Below the pieces are notes generated by a model. That model was not told the origin of the DNA, did not search any database, and saw only the letters and a program-made list of their open reading frames with translations. This document shows, in pieces, positions 27,481-35,679 of a DNA stretch of 64,000 bases (positions within the stretch are counted from its first letter, which is position 1; every line of letters starts with the position of its first letter). The translations under genes were made by a program, and so were the position numbers. Origin of the DNA: an uncultured Bacteriovoracaceae bacterium (GTDB taxonomy: Bacteria > Bdellovibrionota > Bacteriovoracia > Bacteriovoracales > Bacteriovoracaceae); the NCBI GenBank assembly GCA_950054155.1, contig CATLOT010000001.1, forward strand, positions 207,098 to 271,097, read 5' to 3'.

Positions 27481-27544
27481 GGTTGACTAAGGGTTCAGAA
27501 TTATCCTTTTAGGCGAGTTCTTGATAATATAAACTATCCTTTAA

Positions 27545-27587
27545 AAATAAACTAAGCCATCACGTCAAAGATGGCTTTGTTTATTTT
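27545..27587. terminator. Strong bidirectional terminator
   Basis: AAATAAAC-TA-AGCCATC / GATGGCT-TT-GTTTATTT makes a long nearly perfect hairpin with an eight-base loop. It lies 64 bases after the lipoprotein stop and can end transcripts from either side. Confidence 0.8.
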
Positions 27588-27640
27588 TGATCTGTTGTTA
27601 CATTAAGACTAAACTTTTTCTTTATCGAAAAAGTGAGAAA

Positions 27641-27675
27641 TGGTGGGTCATGCGTTCCACACTGGGCTGGACTTG
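27641..27675 (-). repeat. Degenerate second copy of the tRNA 3' end
   Basis: TGGTGGGTCAT at 27641-27651 and CTGGACTTG at 27667-27675 repeat the same words that end the tRNA at 27843-27863, where they are separated by one base. Here a 15-base insert separates them. The two copies lie in the same orientation, 202 bases apart, and flank the tRNA terminator and a GC-rich block. This is the pattern left by insertion or duplication at a tRNA 3' end. It is not a working tRNA because the 5' half is missing. Confidence 0.5.
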
Positions 27676-27788
27676 GTCTCATGCGGTCGGCTTCGTGCCT
27701 CCCTTTTCGACCCGGTTCAGTCGCTTCCGTTCGCTTCACGCTCACTCTTCGCCTAGCGGCGCGCTCTTTCACTTCAAATCCATCATGC
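27651..27788. other. GC-rich block without a credible gene
   Basis: I counted 74 G/C in the 120 bases 27651-27770 (about 62%), far above the AT-rich surroundings. Frames crossing it run through the tRNA or into poly-Lys stretches and are not credible genes. It lies between the degenerate tRNA copy and the tRNA terminator. It could be a structured RNA, a remnant of a mobile element, or a repeat seen elsewhere in the genome. Confidence 0.5.
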
Positions 27789-27838
27789 CAAAAAAAAACC
27801 TCTCAGAATATTCACTTACGTTCATATCCTAAGAGGTT
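27789..27838 (-). terminator. tRNA terminator hairpin
   Basis: Read leftwards, CCTCTTAG...CTGAGAGG with an inner ATAT/ATAT pair forms a long hairpin, followed by a run of nine T (27789-27797 are A on the plus strand). It starts five bases after the tRNA 3' end and should terminate it. Confidence 0.75.
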
Positions 27839-27842
27839 TTTC

Positions 27843-27919
27843 TGGTGGGTCATACTGGACTTGAACCAGTGACCACCCGGTTATGAGCCGGGGGCTCTAA
27901 CCAACTGAGCTAATGACCC
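27843..27919 (-). tRNA. tRNA with CAT anticodon (Met or Ile2)
   Basis: A 77-base cloverleaf with encoded CCA: acceptor GGGTCAT/ATGACCC, D-arm GCTC/GAGC, anticodon stem CCCGG/CCGGG with loop CTCATAA, T-stem ACTGG/CCAGT with loop TTCAAGT. CAT (27883-27885 on the plus strand as ATG) reads Met, or Ile AUA if lysidine-modified. It lacks the initiator-type GGG:CCC stem, so it is not initiator tRNA. The T-arm is like many Ile2 tRNAs, but I cannot settle elongator Met versus Ile2. Confidence 0.92.
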
Positions 27920-28017
27920 TCAATTGATGTGAAGAATAAAATAACTTAGGTGGGGGTGATTGGTAAAGTGAGAATGGTGCCAAGGTGTGCTAAAGTGGGA
28001 GAGAAGAGGAAGAATTT

Positions 28018-28845
28018 ATGACTAATGAGGCACCGAGTTGGCAAGGACGTGAGTTTTGCCGCTATTCAGCAACAGGAAATACCTTTCTTATTTTTGATAA
28101 TCGAAAAGAGGATTTATCGACTCTGGAAAAAGGAGTCTATGCCTCTTGGTGTTCTAAGCACAATGTGGATGGGTTGCTCTTTGTGGAAAACCCTCAAAAA
28201 TCTGAGCTTGATTTTCACATGCGCTATCTTAACGCCGATGGTGGTGAGGTTGAGATGTGTGGAAATGGTGCGCGCTCAATTCTCCACTTCTATAGTCAGG
28301 TCTTGGGCGAGAAAGCAAAAGCAAAGCGCTATCATTTCTCAACACAGAAAGGCGAATATCTTGGTGAGAGCAGTGAGCTCTTTCCTATTCAAATGACCGA
28401 GTTGAGGGAATGGGGAAATATTGATGTCAGTGACCTTTTTTCTCCCCAGCTTTCTAGTGATTACCTCAATACGGGTGTTCCCCATGCACTCTATGAAGTT
28501 TCCAATTCACAGGAGCTTCAAGAGATTCAATTGCAAGAAGTTGGATCAAAGATTCGTTATGATGAGAGATTTGAAAGAGGAGTGAATGCGAACTTCTTTT
28601 GTGTTCTTGGACCTGGTCATCTTCGCATGCGAACTTACGAGCGTGGGGTTGAAGGAGAAACTCTGAGTTGTGGCACGGGCGCGACTGCAGTTGCTCTTAG
28701 TGTAGCCAAAAATAAGTCATGGGCTTCTCCAATTCGTATTGAAGTGGGAGGGGGAACTTTAGAGATTAGTTTTAATCAGGACTTTTCGGAGGTCTTTCTC
28801 GCGGGTCCTGTTGATCTTTTAGAAAGAAACACACTTAAAGCGTAG
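28018..28845 (+). CDS. dapF: Diaminopimelate epimerase DapF
   Basis: Interconverts LL- and meso-diaminopimelate for lysine and peptidoglycan. The two catalytic Cys are in EMCGNGAR (about residue 80) and LSCGTGATA (about 220), in mirrored motifs typical of the family. TGNTFLIFDN at the start is the usual N-terminal strand. 275 residues, normal. GAGAGAAGAGGAAG precedes ATG 28018. The last 70 bases overlap the convergent VanZ-like gene. It has the 98-base gap after the tRNA as its promoter region. Confidence 0.94.
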   Translation: MTNEAPSWQGREFCRYSATGNTFLIFDNRKEDLSTLEKGVYASWCSKHNVDGLLFVENPQKSELDFHMRYLNADGGEVEMCGNGARSILHFYSQVLGEKAKAKRYHFSTQKGEYLGESSELFPIQMTELREWGNIDVSDLFSPQLSSDYLNTGVPHALYEVSNSQELQEIQLQEVGSKIRYDERFERGVNANFFCVLGPGHLRMRTYERGVEGETLSCGTGATAVALSVAKNKSWASPIRIEVGGGTLEISFNQDFSEVFLAGPVDLLERNTLKA

Positions 28846-29135
28846 GCGATAGCCAGGCCGCTACAGTTTCCCACCATATCAAGCACGGAAAAGCCGCGAC
28901 CGACAAGGGGTTGGATGTATTCGATTGCGATTCCCTGAATCGTAAGAAGAACAAAGATGATTTCTTTGGGGTATTGAGCGCGATAAAAGACCATAAAGAG
29001 GAAGAAGTAGAGCCCTGCGTGCACCTCAGCGAGGCCCGAGTTCTCGATAAGTTCCACTTTTTGTTTAAAGGGATAGAGAAAAGCGATAAGCGCTACAATA
29101 TTGGAAGCCCATGCAATGAGACGTGATGGATTCAA
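28776..29135 (-). CDS. VanZ-like membrane protein
   Basis: A 119-residue protein with three to four TM helices and the VanZ-family pattern EYIQPLVGRGFSVLDMVGN (conserved E, Q, R, D, N). It begins with TTG 29135, supported by AAAAGGA six bases upstream and no useful ATG. It overlaps dapF tail to tail by 70 bases. VanZ-like proteins are linked to teicoplanin tolerance in enterococci, but in Gram-negative bacteria the role is unknown. Confidence 0.75.
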   Translation of the reverse strand: MNPSRLIAWASNIVALIAFLYPFKQKVELIENSGLAEVHAGLYFFLFMVFYRAQYPKEIIFVLLTIQGIAIEYIQPLVGRGFSVLDMVGNCSGLAIAYALSVFLSKRSTGPARKTSEKS

Positions 29136-29173
29136 TTCTTTTCCTTTTGAGAAAAAATCACTACAATTTTTCT

Positions 29174-29596
29174 ATGTTCGTATTAAAACCTATCTTTATT
29201 ATCATTTTAAGCATTATTTCATTTAATGCTCATTCAAGACTTTTTTTAAATGTCTCTATTGTTAATAAGAAAGGTATTGATAAGGGACTAACTCTTGGAA
29301 GCGAACTTCACTCGATCGAAGAAGTTAATCGCAAAGAAAATATTGTTCTTAAGATGCGCTCAGGAATTCAGGTCGTCCTCAACGCACGTTTTTCTGACAA
29401 GCCCCAAGAAGACACAACACTCTATGGGCCCTCCTCTGAGGTGATGATTACGGGAAAGATTCTTGATGATCGTAACGAAGTCCTCAAGGACTTCTCTGAA
29501 AAGCCACTCTATATTGCTCTTGATGATTCTTCAGTTGTGATTCATTCAAAAGATTCACAGCTTGTTGAGGTCTCTATTGTTCCTCATCTTAAATAA
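29174..29596 (+). CDS. Small secreted protein
   Basis: About 140 residues: signal peptide (MFVLKPIFIIILSIISFNAHS) and a beta-rich mature part without known domain. ATG 29174 is chosen for the signal peptide; the longer frame starts at ATG 29123 over the VanZ gene's start. No good Shine-Dalgarno is visible. It is eight bases before tlyA and may be co-transcribed. Confidence 0.55.
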   Translation: MFVLKPIFIIILSIISFNAHSRLFLNVSIVNKKGIDKGLTLGSELHSIEEVNRKENIVLKMRSGIQVVLNARFSDKPQEDTTLYGPSSEVMITGKILDDRNEVLKDFSEKPLYIALDDSSVVIHSKDSQLVEVSIVPHLK

Positions 29597-29604
29597 GGAC
29601 TTTA

Positions 29605-30336
29605 ATGAGACTTGATCAAGCCCTCGTTCAAAGACAACTTATTTCGACTCGTTCTCAAGCGGGACAACTTATAAAAGAGGGGGCCGTCTCAGTAAATGGC
29701 AGTCCTATCAAGAAACCTTCCTTTCAGGTTGGTGAAGAAGACGAGATTCATATTGCCAAGGAGAACCTATGGGTTGGTCGAGGAGCCGAAAAGCTAGCAG
29801 GGGCTCACGCTGATTTTTCACTCGACTTTAAGGACAAGATTGTCGCTGATATGGGGGCTTCCACGGGAGGCTTTGTTGAATACAGCCTTTACCATGGTGC
29901 CAAGAAGGTTTACGCGGTTGACGTTGGTCATGATCAGTTGGCGCAGAAGTTAAGGGATGACCCGCGGGTCATCAATAGAGAAGGCACTAATATAAAAAAT
30001 GGCGTTGAGCTTGAAGAACTTTGTGATCTTATCGTCGTCGACCTTAGCTTTATTTCACTTACTCATGTCCTTGAGCCAATAAGAGCTTGTGCAAAAGAGA
30101 ATGGGGAGTTAGTGATCTTAGTGAAACCTCAGTTTGAGGTGGGCAGAGAGTCTCTGGGTAAGAAAGGGCTTGTAAGAGATCAAAGTGCGGTAGAGGAAGC
30201 TCTTGAAAAAATCAAAGAAACTTTACAGGGCTTGGAGATGGAACTCTTGAAAGTTTCCCCTTGTCGCGTTAAAGGCAATAAGTCTGGAAATCAGGAATAC
30301 TTTTTTTACGTAAGAAATCATTGGAGAAATATATGA
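29605..30336 (+). CDS. tlyA: TlyA-family rRNA 2'-O-methyltransferase
   Basis: A 243-residue protein: an S4 RNA-binding domain at about 1-62 (MRLDQALVQRQLISTRSQAG, KEGAVSVNG), then an FtsJ-like methyltransferase with the SAM site VADMGASTGGFVEY. Lys/Asp/Lys/Glu-type catalytic residues appear in DLIVVDLSFISL and LVKPQFEVG. TlyA proteins methylate ribosomal RNA, and their loss causes capreomycin resistance in Mycobacterium; older names call them hemolysins. It overlaps the LOG gene as ATGA. Confidence 0.9.
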   Translation: MRLDQALVQRQLISTRSQAGQLIKEGAVSVNGSPIKKPSFQVGEEDEIHIAKENLWVGRGAEKLAGAHADFSLDFKDKIVADMGASTGGFVEYSLYHGAKKVYAVDVGHDQLAQKLRDDPRVINREGTNIKNGVELEELCDLIVVDLSFISLTHVLEPIRACAKENGELVILVKPQFEVGRESLGKKGLVRDQSAVEEALEKIKETLQGLEMELLKVSPCRVKGNKSGNQEYFFYVRNHWRNI

Positions 30337-30872
30337 AGAAGATATGCGTCTTTTGTGGATCAAGCTCTGGAAAGAGTGAAAATTATGTCGCCGACGCCTC
30401 ATCCCTTGGTGAAATGATGGCCAAGAAGGAAATTGGACTTGTTTATGGCGGAGCTTCGATTGGTGTCATGGGGGCTGTCGCCAATGGCTGCCTCGAGAAT
30501 GGGGGAAGTGTATGGGGAGTTATTCCCCAGTCTATTATTGATCTTGAAGTTGGTCATCAAAACCTCACGGGCCTTGAAGTTGTGGATAGTATGCACACAA
30601 GGAAGGCCCGTATGTATGAGCTCTCCGATGCTTTCTTTGCCCTTCCTGGGGGAATGGGTACTCTGGATGAGTTATGCGAGATCATCACCTGGGCCCAACT
30701 GGGTTATCACGCAAAGCCTTGTTATGTGATCAATAAAGATGGCTTCTTTGATTACCTTTTGCGTCATTTTCGCCATGCGAATGAAGAAGGCTTTTTGAGT
30801 GATGAGCACATGAATCTCTTTAAAGAATTTGATTCTTATGAGTCAGCGCTTGAGGACTTTCTCGCACACTAA
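30333..30872 (+). CDS. LOG-family nucleotide hydrolase
   Basis: A 179-residue protein of the TIGR00730 type: VFCGSSSG at the N-terminus, GLVYGGASIGVMGAVANG, and the hallmark PGGMGTLDEL with the catalytic Glu. These enzymes cleave nucleoside monophosphates, such as cytokinin riboside 5'-phosphate in plants. The substrate in bacteria varies. ATG 30333, behind GGAG, overlaps the tlyA stop. Confidence 0.88.
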   Translation: MKKICVFCGSSSGKSENYVADASSLGEMMAKKEIGLVYGGASIGVMGAVANGCLENGGSVWGVIPQSIIDLEVGHQNLTGLEVVDSMHTRKARMYELSDAFFALPGGMGTLDELCEIITWAQLGYHAKPCYVINKDGFFDYLLRHFRHANEEGFLSDEHMNLFKEFDSYESALEDFLAH

Positions 30873-30975
30873 AAATCTAAGAACGAAATTGCCAGATTTT
30901 AGTCGATGACCTATACTGCAAGTCGATAAATAATCTAACCTTTTGATTTTACGAAGTCCGTGAGGAGAGCACTGT

Positions 30976-31464
30976 ATGGCCAGGCTTATCTATTTTCTTG
31001 CCTTTATTGTTGGTCTTGTTCTTGTAATGAATATTTCTAGCTACCAGAAAAATACTGTCAGTAACGAGAAGTTTGATTTTCAAAAAGTAGCGGATATGAA
31101 CGCGAAAAAAGAAAAAGAAATCGAAGAACTCATGAAACCTAAGAAAGAAGAAGTTGCAGAGGTTAAGGTTGTTAAGGCCGGACCACTTGTTGAGTTAACA
31201 ACTCCTGAACTTCAAAATGGTCATGATATTTACAAAGCAAAGTGTATTGTTTGTCACGGAAAAAGAGGCGAAGGTAAGGCCGGACAAAAAGCACCTTCAA
31301 TTGGTGGACAATATGATTGGTACATCAAAACACAGGTTGCCAATATGAAGTCTGGTGTTCGTGTTAATAAGGTTATGAATCCTTATATCGCGAGACTTTC
31401 TGATCAAGATATTTCTGATCTTGCTCAGTATGTTTCAAAACTTCCTTATATGGGTCGTAAGTAA
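30976..31464 (+). CDS. Membrane-anchored c-type cytochrome
   Basis: A 162-residue protein: an N-terminal anchor (LIYFLAFIVGLVLVMNI), a charged Lys/Glu linker, then a cytochrome c domain with CIVCHG (about residue 95) and a later Met ligand region (NKVMNPYIARLSDQD). It resembles small cytochrome c553/c4-type carriers that feed oxidases. The nearby cbb3 oxidase is a possible electron sink, which is inference. It ends in a clear terminator. Confidence 0.85.
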   Translation: MARLIYFLAFIVGLVLVMNISSYQKNTVSNEKFDFQKVADMNAKKEKEIEELMKPKKEEVAEVKVVKAGPLVELTTPELQNGHDIYKAKCIVCHGKRGEGKAGQKAPSIGGQYDWYIKTQVANMKSGVRVNKVMNPYIARLSDQDISDLAQYVSKLPYMGRK

Positions 31465-31489
31465 ATTTAAAAAATGATTTTCATAAAGA

Positions 31490-31519
31490 AAAGGGTCGCG
31501 ATTGCGACCCTTTTTTTTT
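31490..31519 (+). terminator. Intrinsic terminator after cytochrome c
   Basis: GGGTCGC / GCGACCC with a four-base loop (31493-31510) followed by nine T. It ends the cytochrome transcript 25 bases after its stop; a convergent gene begins its tail just downstream. Confidence 0.9.
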
Positions 31520-31545
31520 GCCCTGATTTTAGACTTGTCTCTTAA

Positions 31546-32274
31546 CTATCTTGCTCCAGCACTATTGAAGATACTATTGACTGAGCGACCTTCAATACTT
31601 CTGACATGAAGGAGAACTCTGTCGGCCTCTAGTCTGTCTGGGACGTTGACCTCGTAATCAAAGGGCATCATCTTCATTGGACAGTGGTCGGAGATTTGCT
31701 TCATCTTAGGAAGGATACTGTAGACGTTTTTCTCGTTGTCGAGGACTTCAATTTCGTCGAGAACGAAGCAGTCACTAGGGTTGTATCCTTTCAGGACGAT
31801 TCGGCGGCTTCCTTCATTTCTTTCAATGTATTCAACTGCAGCGTAGACATGTTCGTCGACAGCATCGGACTGGGCATGGGCCACTTGAAGTTGAGATTTC
31901 TTTTCGTAAACAGATTTTCCGTTAACAACGACGTCGTACATTCCTTTATCGAGAACTCCGAGATCAATCGCTTCAACGAAGGGAACGATCATTTCAGGGC
32001 AGTAAGGATTTGAAGCATCGTATCTGAGAGAGACGACATCGATATTAATTTTTTTGTCTTCTATATTTACAATGGACTTAGGCGCGCGATGGCAAAGGTT
32101 TGGAAGATAGCCGCTAATGATAACTTGGGAGTTGTCATTACTATCAAAGCCTTTGGGGGAGAACACATCCTCAATGGGGACCTTAACTTCTATAGGAACG
32201 GATGCTTGAGCGGCGAGAGCACCGAGGGCTAGGAATCCTATTAGAAATCTTGCTGCTAAACTCTTCATTTTCAT
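31546..32274 (-). CDS. Secreted protein of unknown function
   Basis: About 242 residues with a signal peptide (MKMKSLAARFLIGFLALGALAAQAS). The mature part has two similar beta-rich halves: both contain a Cys-bearing turn (GYLPNLCHR, GYNPSDCFV) and a Met/Pro-rich turn (PYCPEMIVPFVE, DHCPMKMMPFDY). This suggests an internal duplication, perhaps two domains of one fold. ATG 32274 has GGAG upstream; the longer frame (to 32406) adds an implausible tail. No family is recognised. Confidence 0.65.
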   Translation of the reverse strand: MKMKSLAARFLIGFLALGALAAQASVPIEVKVPIEDVFSPKGFDSNDNSQVIISGYLPNLCHRAPKSIVNIEDKKINIDVVSLRYDASNPYCPEMIVPFVEAIDLGVLDKGMYDVVVNGKSVYEKKSQLQVAHAQSDAVDEHVYAAVEYIERNEGSRRIVLKGYNPSDCFVLDEIEVLDNEKNVYSILPKMKQISDHCPMKMMPFDYEVNVPDRLEADRVLLHVRSIEGRSVNSIFNSAGAR

Positions 32275-32458
32275 AACTATCTCCTGTGTTTTGAAGTGAA
32301 ATCCTTCTCTGTTTTTACAACTCAAAGTTAAAGAAAATGACTTGAATTGAAATTGACCTAAAATTTGTTTATTCCAGTTTGTGAACAGAGAAAAAGCTGA
32401 TCTCAATCATGTTTATTTGATCTCTCTTTTTTAATAATAAAGAGAAGAGGAGGTGCTT

Positions 32459-33337
32459 ATGAACAAAATGTTATTCTTATTATTGCTAGGCTCAGGCTTG
32501 GTAAAAGCAAGTCCTCATTTGAAGAACGATTGCTTGCCAGAGAGTTCACTTCAATTTCCAATTTCTACCTTTAAGTCAGTTGGTGCGAGTCAAGAAATGA
32601 GCACAGACAGAGTGATCCAGCACTTTAAAAAAGTGATGGGGCCGATTGTTAAAAAGCAGATGGGAAAGGAGCTTATTGTTAAGCTTGATTGGGAAAACCC
32701 CAAGGTTAACGCTAGTGCAACTTTTGATGATGAGGATAATCCTGTCCTTATTCTCTTTGGGGGAATGGCGAGGCATCCTGAATTAAGTGAAGATGGTCTC
32801 TTGGGAATTCTTTGCCATGAACTTGGTCATCATCTTGGAGGAGCGCCTAAGAAGAAGAGAGGGCGAAGCGATAAGTTGAGTTGGTCTAGCGCTGAAGGAC
32901 AAGCTGACTATTACACCACCTCAAAGTGTTTACCCCTCGTTCTCAAAGAGCCTTTAAAAAGTTTTAATTTTGATTCTGTTGCTAAAGAAAATGAAGTGCA
33001 AAAAGCGATGTCATTATGTGAAGGGCAAACCACTTGTGCGAGAATTAATTTGGCAGGACTTTCAATGGCACGTGTATTCGCGAGCTTAAAGTACTATCGC
33101 GAATTCCCTAGTTTAGAGGTCAACGATGATTTTCAAGCCTGGGAGACTGAACTTGGTCATCCACACCCCCAATGTAGGTTAGACACGCTCCGCGCAGGGG
33201 CCCTCTGTTCGGTTTCGCCTTTGATCCCCTTTGATATAATGGACCCAAGTATTGGGGCTTGTTACCCTAATCGACCAGAGTCTGAAGCAACAAATGGGGA
33301 GAGACCTCGTTGTTGGTTTAGACCAACAAACCTTTAG
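32459..33337 (+). CDS. Secreted HExxH zinc metallopeptidase-like protein
   Basis: About 292 residues with a signal peptide (MNKMLFLLLLGSGLVKAS). The zinc motif CHELGHH is at about residue 122, with a likely third ligand Glu in SAEGQADYY. This looks like an M48-type peptidase. Several Cys in the C-terminal half probably pair. ATG 32459 follows GAAGAGGAGG; a GTG six bases earlier is an alternative. The ribosome hibernation gene follows 13 bases after its stop. The 180-bp gap to the leftward neighbour is AT-rich and holds the promoters, but I see no clear operator. Confidence 0.8.
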   Translation: MNKMLFLLLLGSGLVKASPHLKNDCLPESSLQFPISTFKSVGASQEMSTDRVIQHFKKVMGPIVKKQMGKELIVKLDWENPKVNASATFDDEDNPVLILFGGMARHPELSEDGLLGILCHELGHHLGGAPKKKRGRSDKLSWSSAEGQADYYTTSKCLPLVLKEPLKSFNFDSVAKENEVQKAMSLCEGQTTCARINLAGLSMARVFASLKYYREFPSLEVNDDFQAWETELGHPHPQCRLDTLRAGALCSVSPLIPFDIMDPSIGACYPNRPESEATNGERPRCWFRPTNL

Positions 33338-33350
33338 TAAGGAGGAACTC

Positions 33351-33638
33351 ATGAACTTAGAGATCACTTTTCGCCACATGGAGCATACTGATAGCATTGA
33401 TCAGAAGATCCGTGAAAAAATGGAAAAGTTTGCAAGTAAGCATCTCACACCAAACGCGAATATTCAGTGGACTTGTCTCGTAGAGCACCATGACCATATG
33501 GCCTCAGTTCACGTCAAAGATAAGGGTCATGACTTTCACGTGAAAGCTTCCGCTGAGAGTATGTATAAAACAATCGATCAAGTTCTCACCAAGCTTGTGA
33601 GTCAGGTTGAGACACAGAACCACCACCCAGGCCTATAA
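33351..33638 (+). CDS. hpf: Ribosome hibernation factor (HPF/RaiA family, short)
   Basis: A 95-residue protein beginning MNLEITFRHMEHTDSIDQKI, with the family pattern VHVKDKGHDFHVKASAESMYKTIDQV. Short HPF/RaiA proteins bind idle ribosomes in stationary phase. ATG 33351 has GGAGG five bases upstream; a longer frame from 33252 runs inside the peptidase gene and is ignored. A terminator follows directly. Confidence 0.88.
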   Translation: MNLEITFRHMEHTDSIDQKIREKMEKFASKHLTPNANIQWTCLVEHHDHMASVHVKDKGHDFHVKASAESMYKTIDQVLTKLVSQVETQNHHPGL

Positions 33639-33644
33639 AAAAAA

Positions 33645-33686
33645 TCAACCTCTGTCCTTTGTTTAAAGTGACAGAGGTAATTTTTT
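33645..33686 (+). terminator. Intrinsic terminator after hpf
   Basis: CCTCTGTC (33649-33656) pairs with GACAGAGG (33670-33677), followed by AATTTTTTG. It closes the peptidase-hpf unit. Confidence 0.82.
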
Positions 33687-33728
33687 GTTTACACTAATTA
33701 AGACATCAACACCTAAAGAGGGAATTTT

Positions 33729-34895
33729 ATGGCAAGGCTTGTCTTATCAATCATGCTTATTATCGCGTTATCATCTGTAGATGCTAAAGAGTATAAAAAT
33801 ACTAAAGAAGCGATGGATGATATTTTTTCAGCCTTTGTTGATCTTCTTCCCTATGCTTCCAATGAGATGCGCTTTAAAGACCCCAAAGCAGAGGGCTTTA
33901 TAAAAGACAGACTTCTTAAATTAAAAACTGCCTTTAAGAAGGCGAAGCATTTAAAAGAAATTAATTCTCCTGGATTTAAACCAAGCTTTGATGCCGTTAG
34001 TAGACATCTTGATCAAACCTATGATGGTTTTGAGATGAGTCAGAAGAGCTTTGCAAGAAATAGGTTAAAGGCGACAGCCGAGATGTGTATCTCTTGCCAT
34101 ACTCAACTCCCCAAAGGAGTCAGTCATACTTTCAATTCCCTAAGTAAGGTAAAACGACAGAACTTCAATAATGATTATGAATATGCGGATTATCTCTTCT
34201 TAGTGAGAAACTATACTCAAGCTTCACACTACTATCGAGAGGAAATAAAAAATAGAATATCTAAGAATCAGAAGTTAAAGAAGATTCATGATGATAATAA
34301 GGCTTCCTATATTGATTTTACGATAGAGAAGTCCCTTGAAAGACTACTTACTATTCATACCAAAGTTTTCTATAAGCCAAAGAAAGCCCTAGCTACGGTA
34401 CAGGAGTTAATGAAGCAGGATGGTTTAGCCCAGAACTTTAAAAAAGAAATGAAAGATTGGGAAGAAGATCTCAAAGTGTGGGAAAAGCGAAAGGTAACAG
34501 AACTAAGACATGAAAAAGATGTGAGAGCATTTATCTCTCAATATCTGGAGGAAGATATCAATCAGGTTACTTCACATGTTGATCTTTTGATCGCCTCAGG
34601 TTTCCTTTATCGGTATCTAAATAAGTACCCAAAGACTTCGGCTCAGGCTCAAATCCTTTACACGCTGGGAGCGATTGATGATGTTCTTAATCATAGTTAT
34701 TTCTACTCTCTAGCGGAGATTTATTTAAAAAGGTGTGTCGTCAAGTTTCCAAAGTCACCCTATGCGAAGAAATGTTATAAAAGGTATAAAGATAGAGTTG
34801 AGTTTGGCTATACAGGAACAGCGGGAACGTCGATTCCAGAGAGTGAGGCAAAAGAAATAGCGCGATTAAAGAAAATTTTAAGCAACGCTAAGTAA
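33729..34895 (+). CDS. Secreted CxxCH heme protein with helical C-terminus
   Basis: A 388-residue protein with a signal peptide (about 1-19). The single heme motif CISCHTQ lies near residue 121 inside a cytochrome c-like domain, which explains a periplasmic redox role. After it come 250 residues of helical sequence with spaced Tyr/Leu repeats, resembling tetratricopeptide-like or four-helix packing. Its end overlaps a small membrane-protein gene on the other strand. The redox partner is unknown. Confidence 0.7.
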   Translation: MARLVLSIMLIIALSSVDAKEYKNTKEAMDDIFSAFVDLLPYASNEMRFKDPKAEGFIKDRLLKLKTAFKKAKHLKEINSPGFKPSFDAVSRHLDQTYDGFEMSQKSFARNRLKATAEMCISCHTQLPKGVSHTFNSLSKVKRQNFNNDYEYADYLFLVRNYTQASHYYREEIKNRISKNQKLKKIHDDNKASYIDFTIEKSLERLLTIHTKVFYKPKKALATVQELMKQDGLAQNFKKEMKDWEEDLKVWEKRKVTELRHEKDVRAFISQYLEEDINQVTSHVDLLIASGFLYRYLNKYPKTSAQAQILYTLGAIDDVLNHSYFYSLAEIYLKRCVVKFPKSPYAKKCYKRYKDRVEFGYTGTAGTSIPESEAKEIARLKKILSNAK

Positions 34896-35006
34896 CCAAA
34901 TAGCACTTGAAATGGGTAATACTGCGATTACACAAAAGAGGAGTAGGTAAAATAACCAGCCTTCAACTCCAATCTTTTCTTTCTTAGTGACAGCTTGCTT
35001 GTCCAT
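34878..35006 (-). CDS. Small single-TM protein at the end of the cco operon
   Basis: A 42-residue ORF too short for usual gene calls: M-D-K-Q start, a charged stretch (VTKKEKIGVEGW), then a hydrophobic segment (LFYLLLFCVIAVLPISSAIWLL). The start ATG 35006 lies inside the end of the SafE-like gene (overlap 23 bases), so translation would be coupled. It is the last gene of the operon. Small TM proteins are common in cbb3 oxidases (CcoQ, CcoS, CcoH), but I cannot assign this one. Confidence 0.5.
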   Translation of the reverse strand: MDKQAVTKKEKIGVEGWLFYLLLFCVIAVLPISSAIWLLSVA

Positions 35007-35679
35007 ACGCGATGACCATCCGATAGGTTATAGTAACAAATCCCAATGAAATGAGGCCTAAGCTTGTTAGTTTTGGCCATTCTTCTTTGAGGGGTTTTAG
35101 AATTTTTGTCAGTAGAGTCGGTGCAATAGTTAAGGCGGGGATAGTACCCAGGCCAAAACTTAGCATGCCTATTGCACCACTAAAAGGATTTTGAAGAACG
35201 GCAAAACTAAAGAGAACGCCGTAGAGAAGACCACAGGGGAGAAGTGCAGAGAGGAAGCCTAGTGAGAATGAGCGTGGCGTTCCCTGGCGCATAGAATAGC
35301 TTTCTACCATAAGCCCTTGGGTCTTTCTTTGAATTTTCTGAGGAAGAGGAATAGAGACCCTTCTTCGTTTTAAACTTTTTATTCCAATAAAAATAAAGAA
35401 GAGTCCCATGAGAATACTGGGAATAACTTTCATGTAAGGATCATCTGTAAGATAAGTAAAGCTTGAACCGATCAGGCCAACGGCACAACCAAGAAGGGCA
35501 TAGCTAGTCATCTTACCTAAGTGATAGCTAAAGAGGTGTTCTTTTGACTGCGAGCAACTCGTTGCGAACGCCCCACACATTCCGACGCAATGGAGACTTC
35601 CAGCAAGTCCTGCTGTGAAGCCGATCGCGCATATGCCCCAAAGAGAGGCTTGTGAAATGTTAATTAAGAGGTCCGACAA
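34984..35679 (-). CDS. SafE/TauE-like (DsbD_2-type) membrane protein
   Basis: A 231-residue integral membrane protein with six or so TM helices. GSLHCVGMCGA near residue 29, with a Cys pair in a TM helix, and PCGLLYG are the conserved family motifs. These proteins stand near copper and cbb3-oxidase genes and are thought to help metal or thiol handling. It starts at TTG 35679 (AAGGAAG upstream), 20 bases inside the end of ccoG, so it is part of the oxidase operon. Confidence 0.78.
   Translation of the reverse strand: MSDLLINISQASLWGICAIGFTAGLAGSLHCVGMCGAFATSCSQSKEHLFSYHLGKMTSYALLGCAVGLIGSSFTYLTDDPYMKVIPSILMGLFFIFIGIKSLKRRRVSIPLPQKIQRKTQGLMVESYSMRQGTPRSFSLGFLSALLPCGLLYGVLFSFAVLQNPFSGAIGMLSFGLGTIPALTIAPTLLTKILKPLKEEWPKLTSLGLISLGFVTITYRMVIAYGQASCH

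Noticed and set aside
27640..27788. Possible second complete tRNA on the plus strand (ATGGTGG/CCATCAT)
   Set aside because: The ends could pair as an acceptor stem, but there is no T-arm or anticodon arm and the span of 149 bases is too long.
27587..27872. Rightward ORFs ending in WWVILDLNQ across the GC-rich block
   Set aside because: They run through a terminator and the complement of the tRNA, lack ribosome sites, and have the composition of chance frames.
28025..28396. 123-codon ORF inside dapF in another frame
   Set aside because: dapF has both catalytic motifs; this frame has no domain and no ribosome site.
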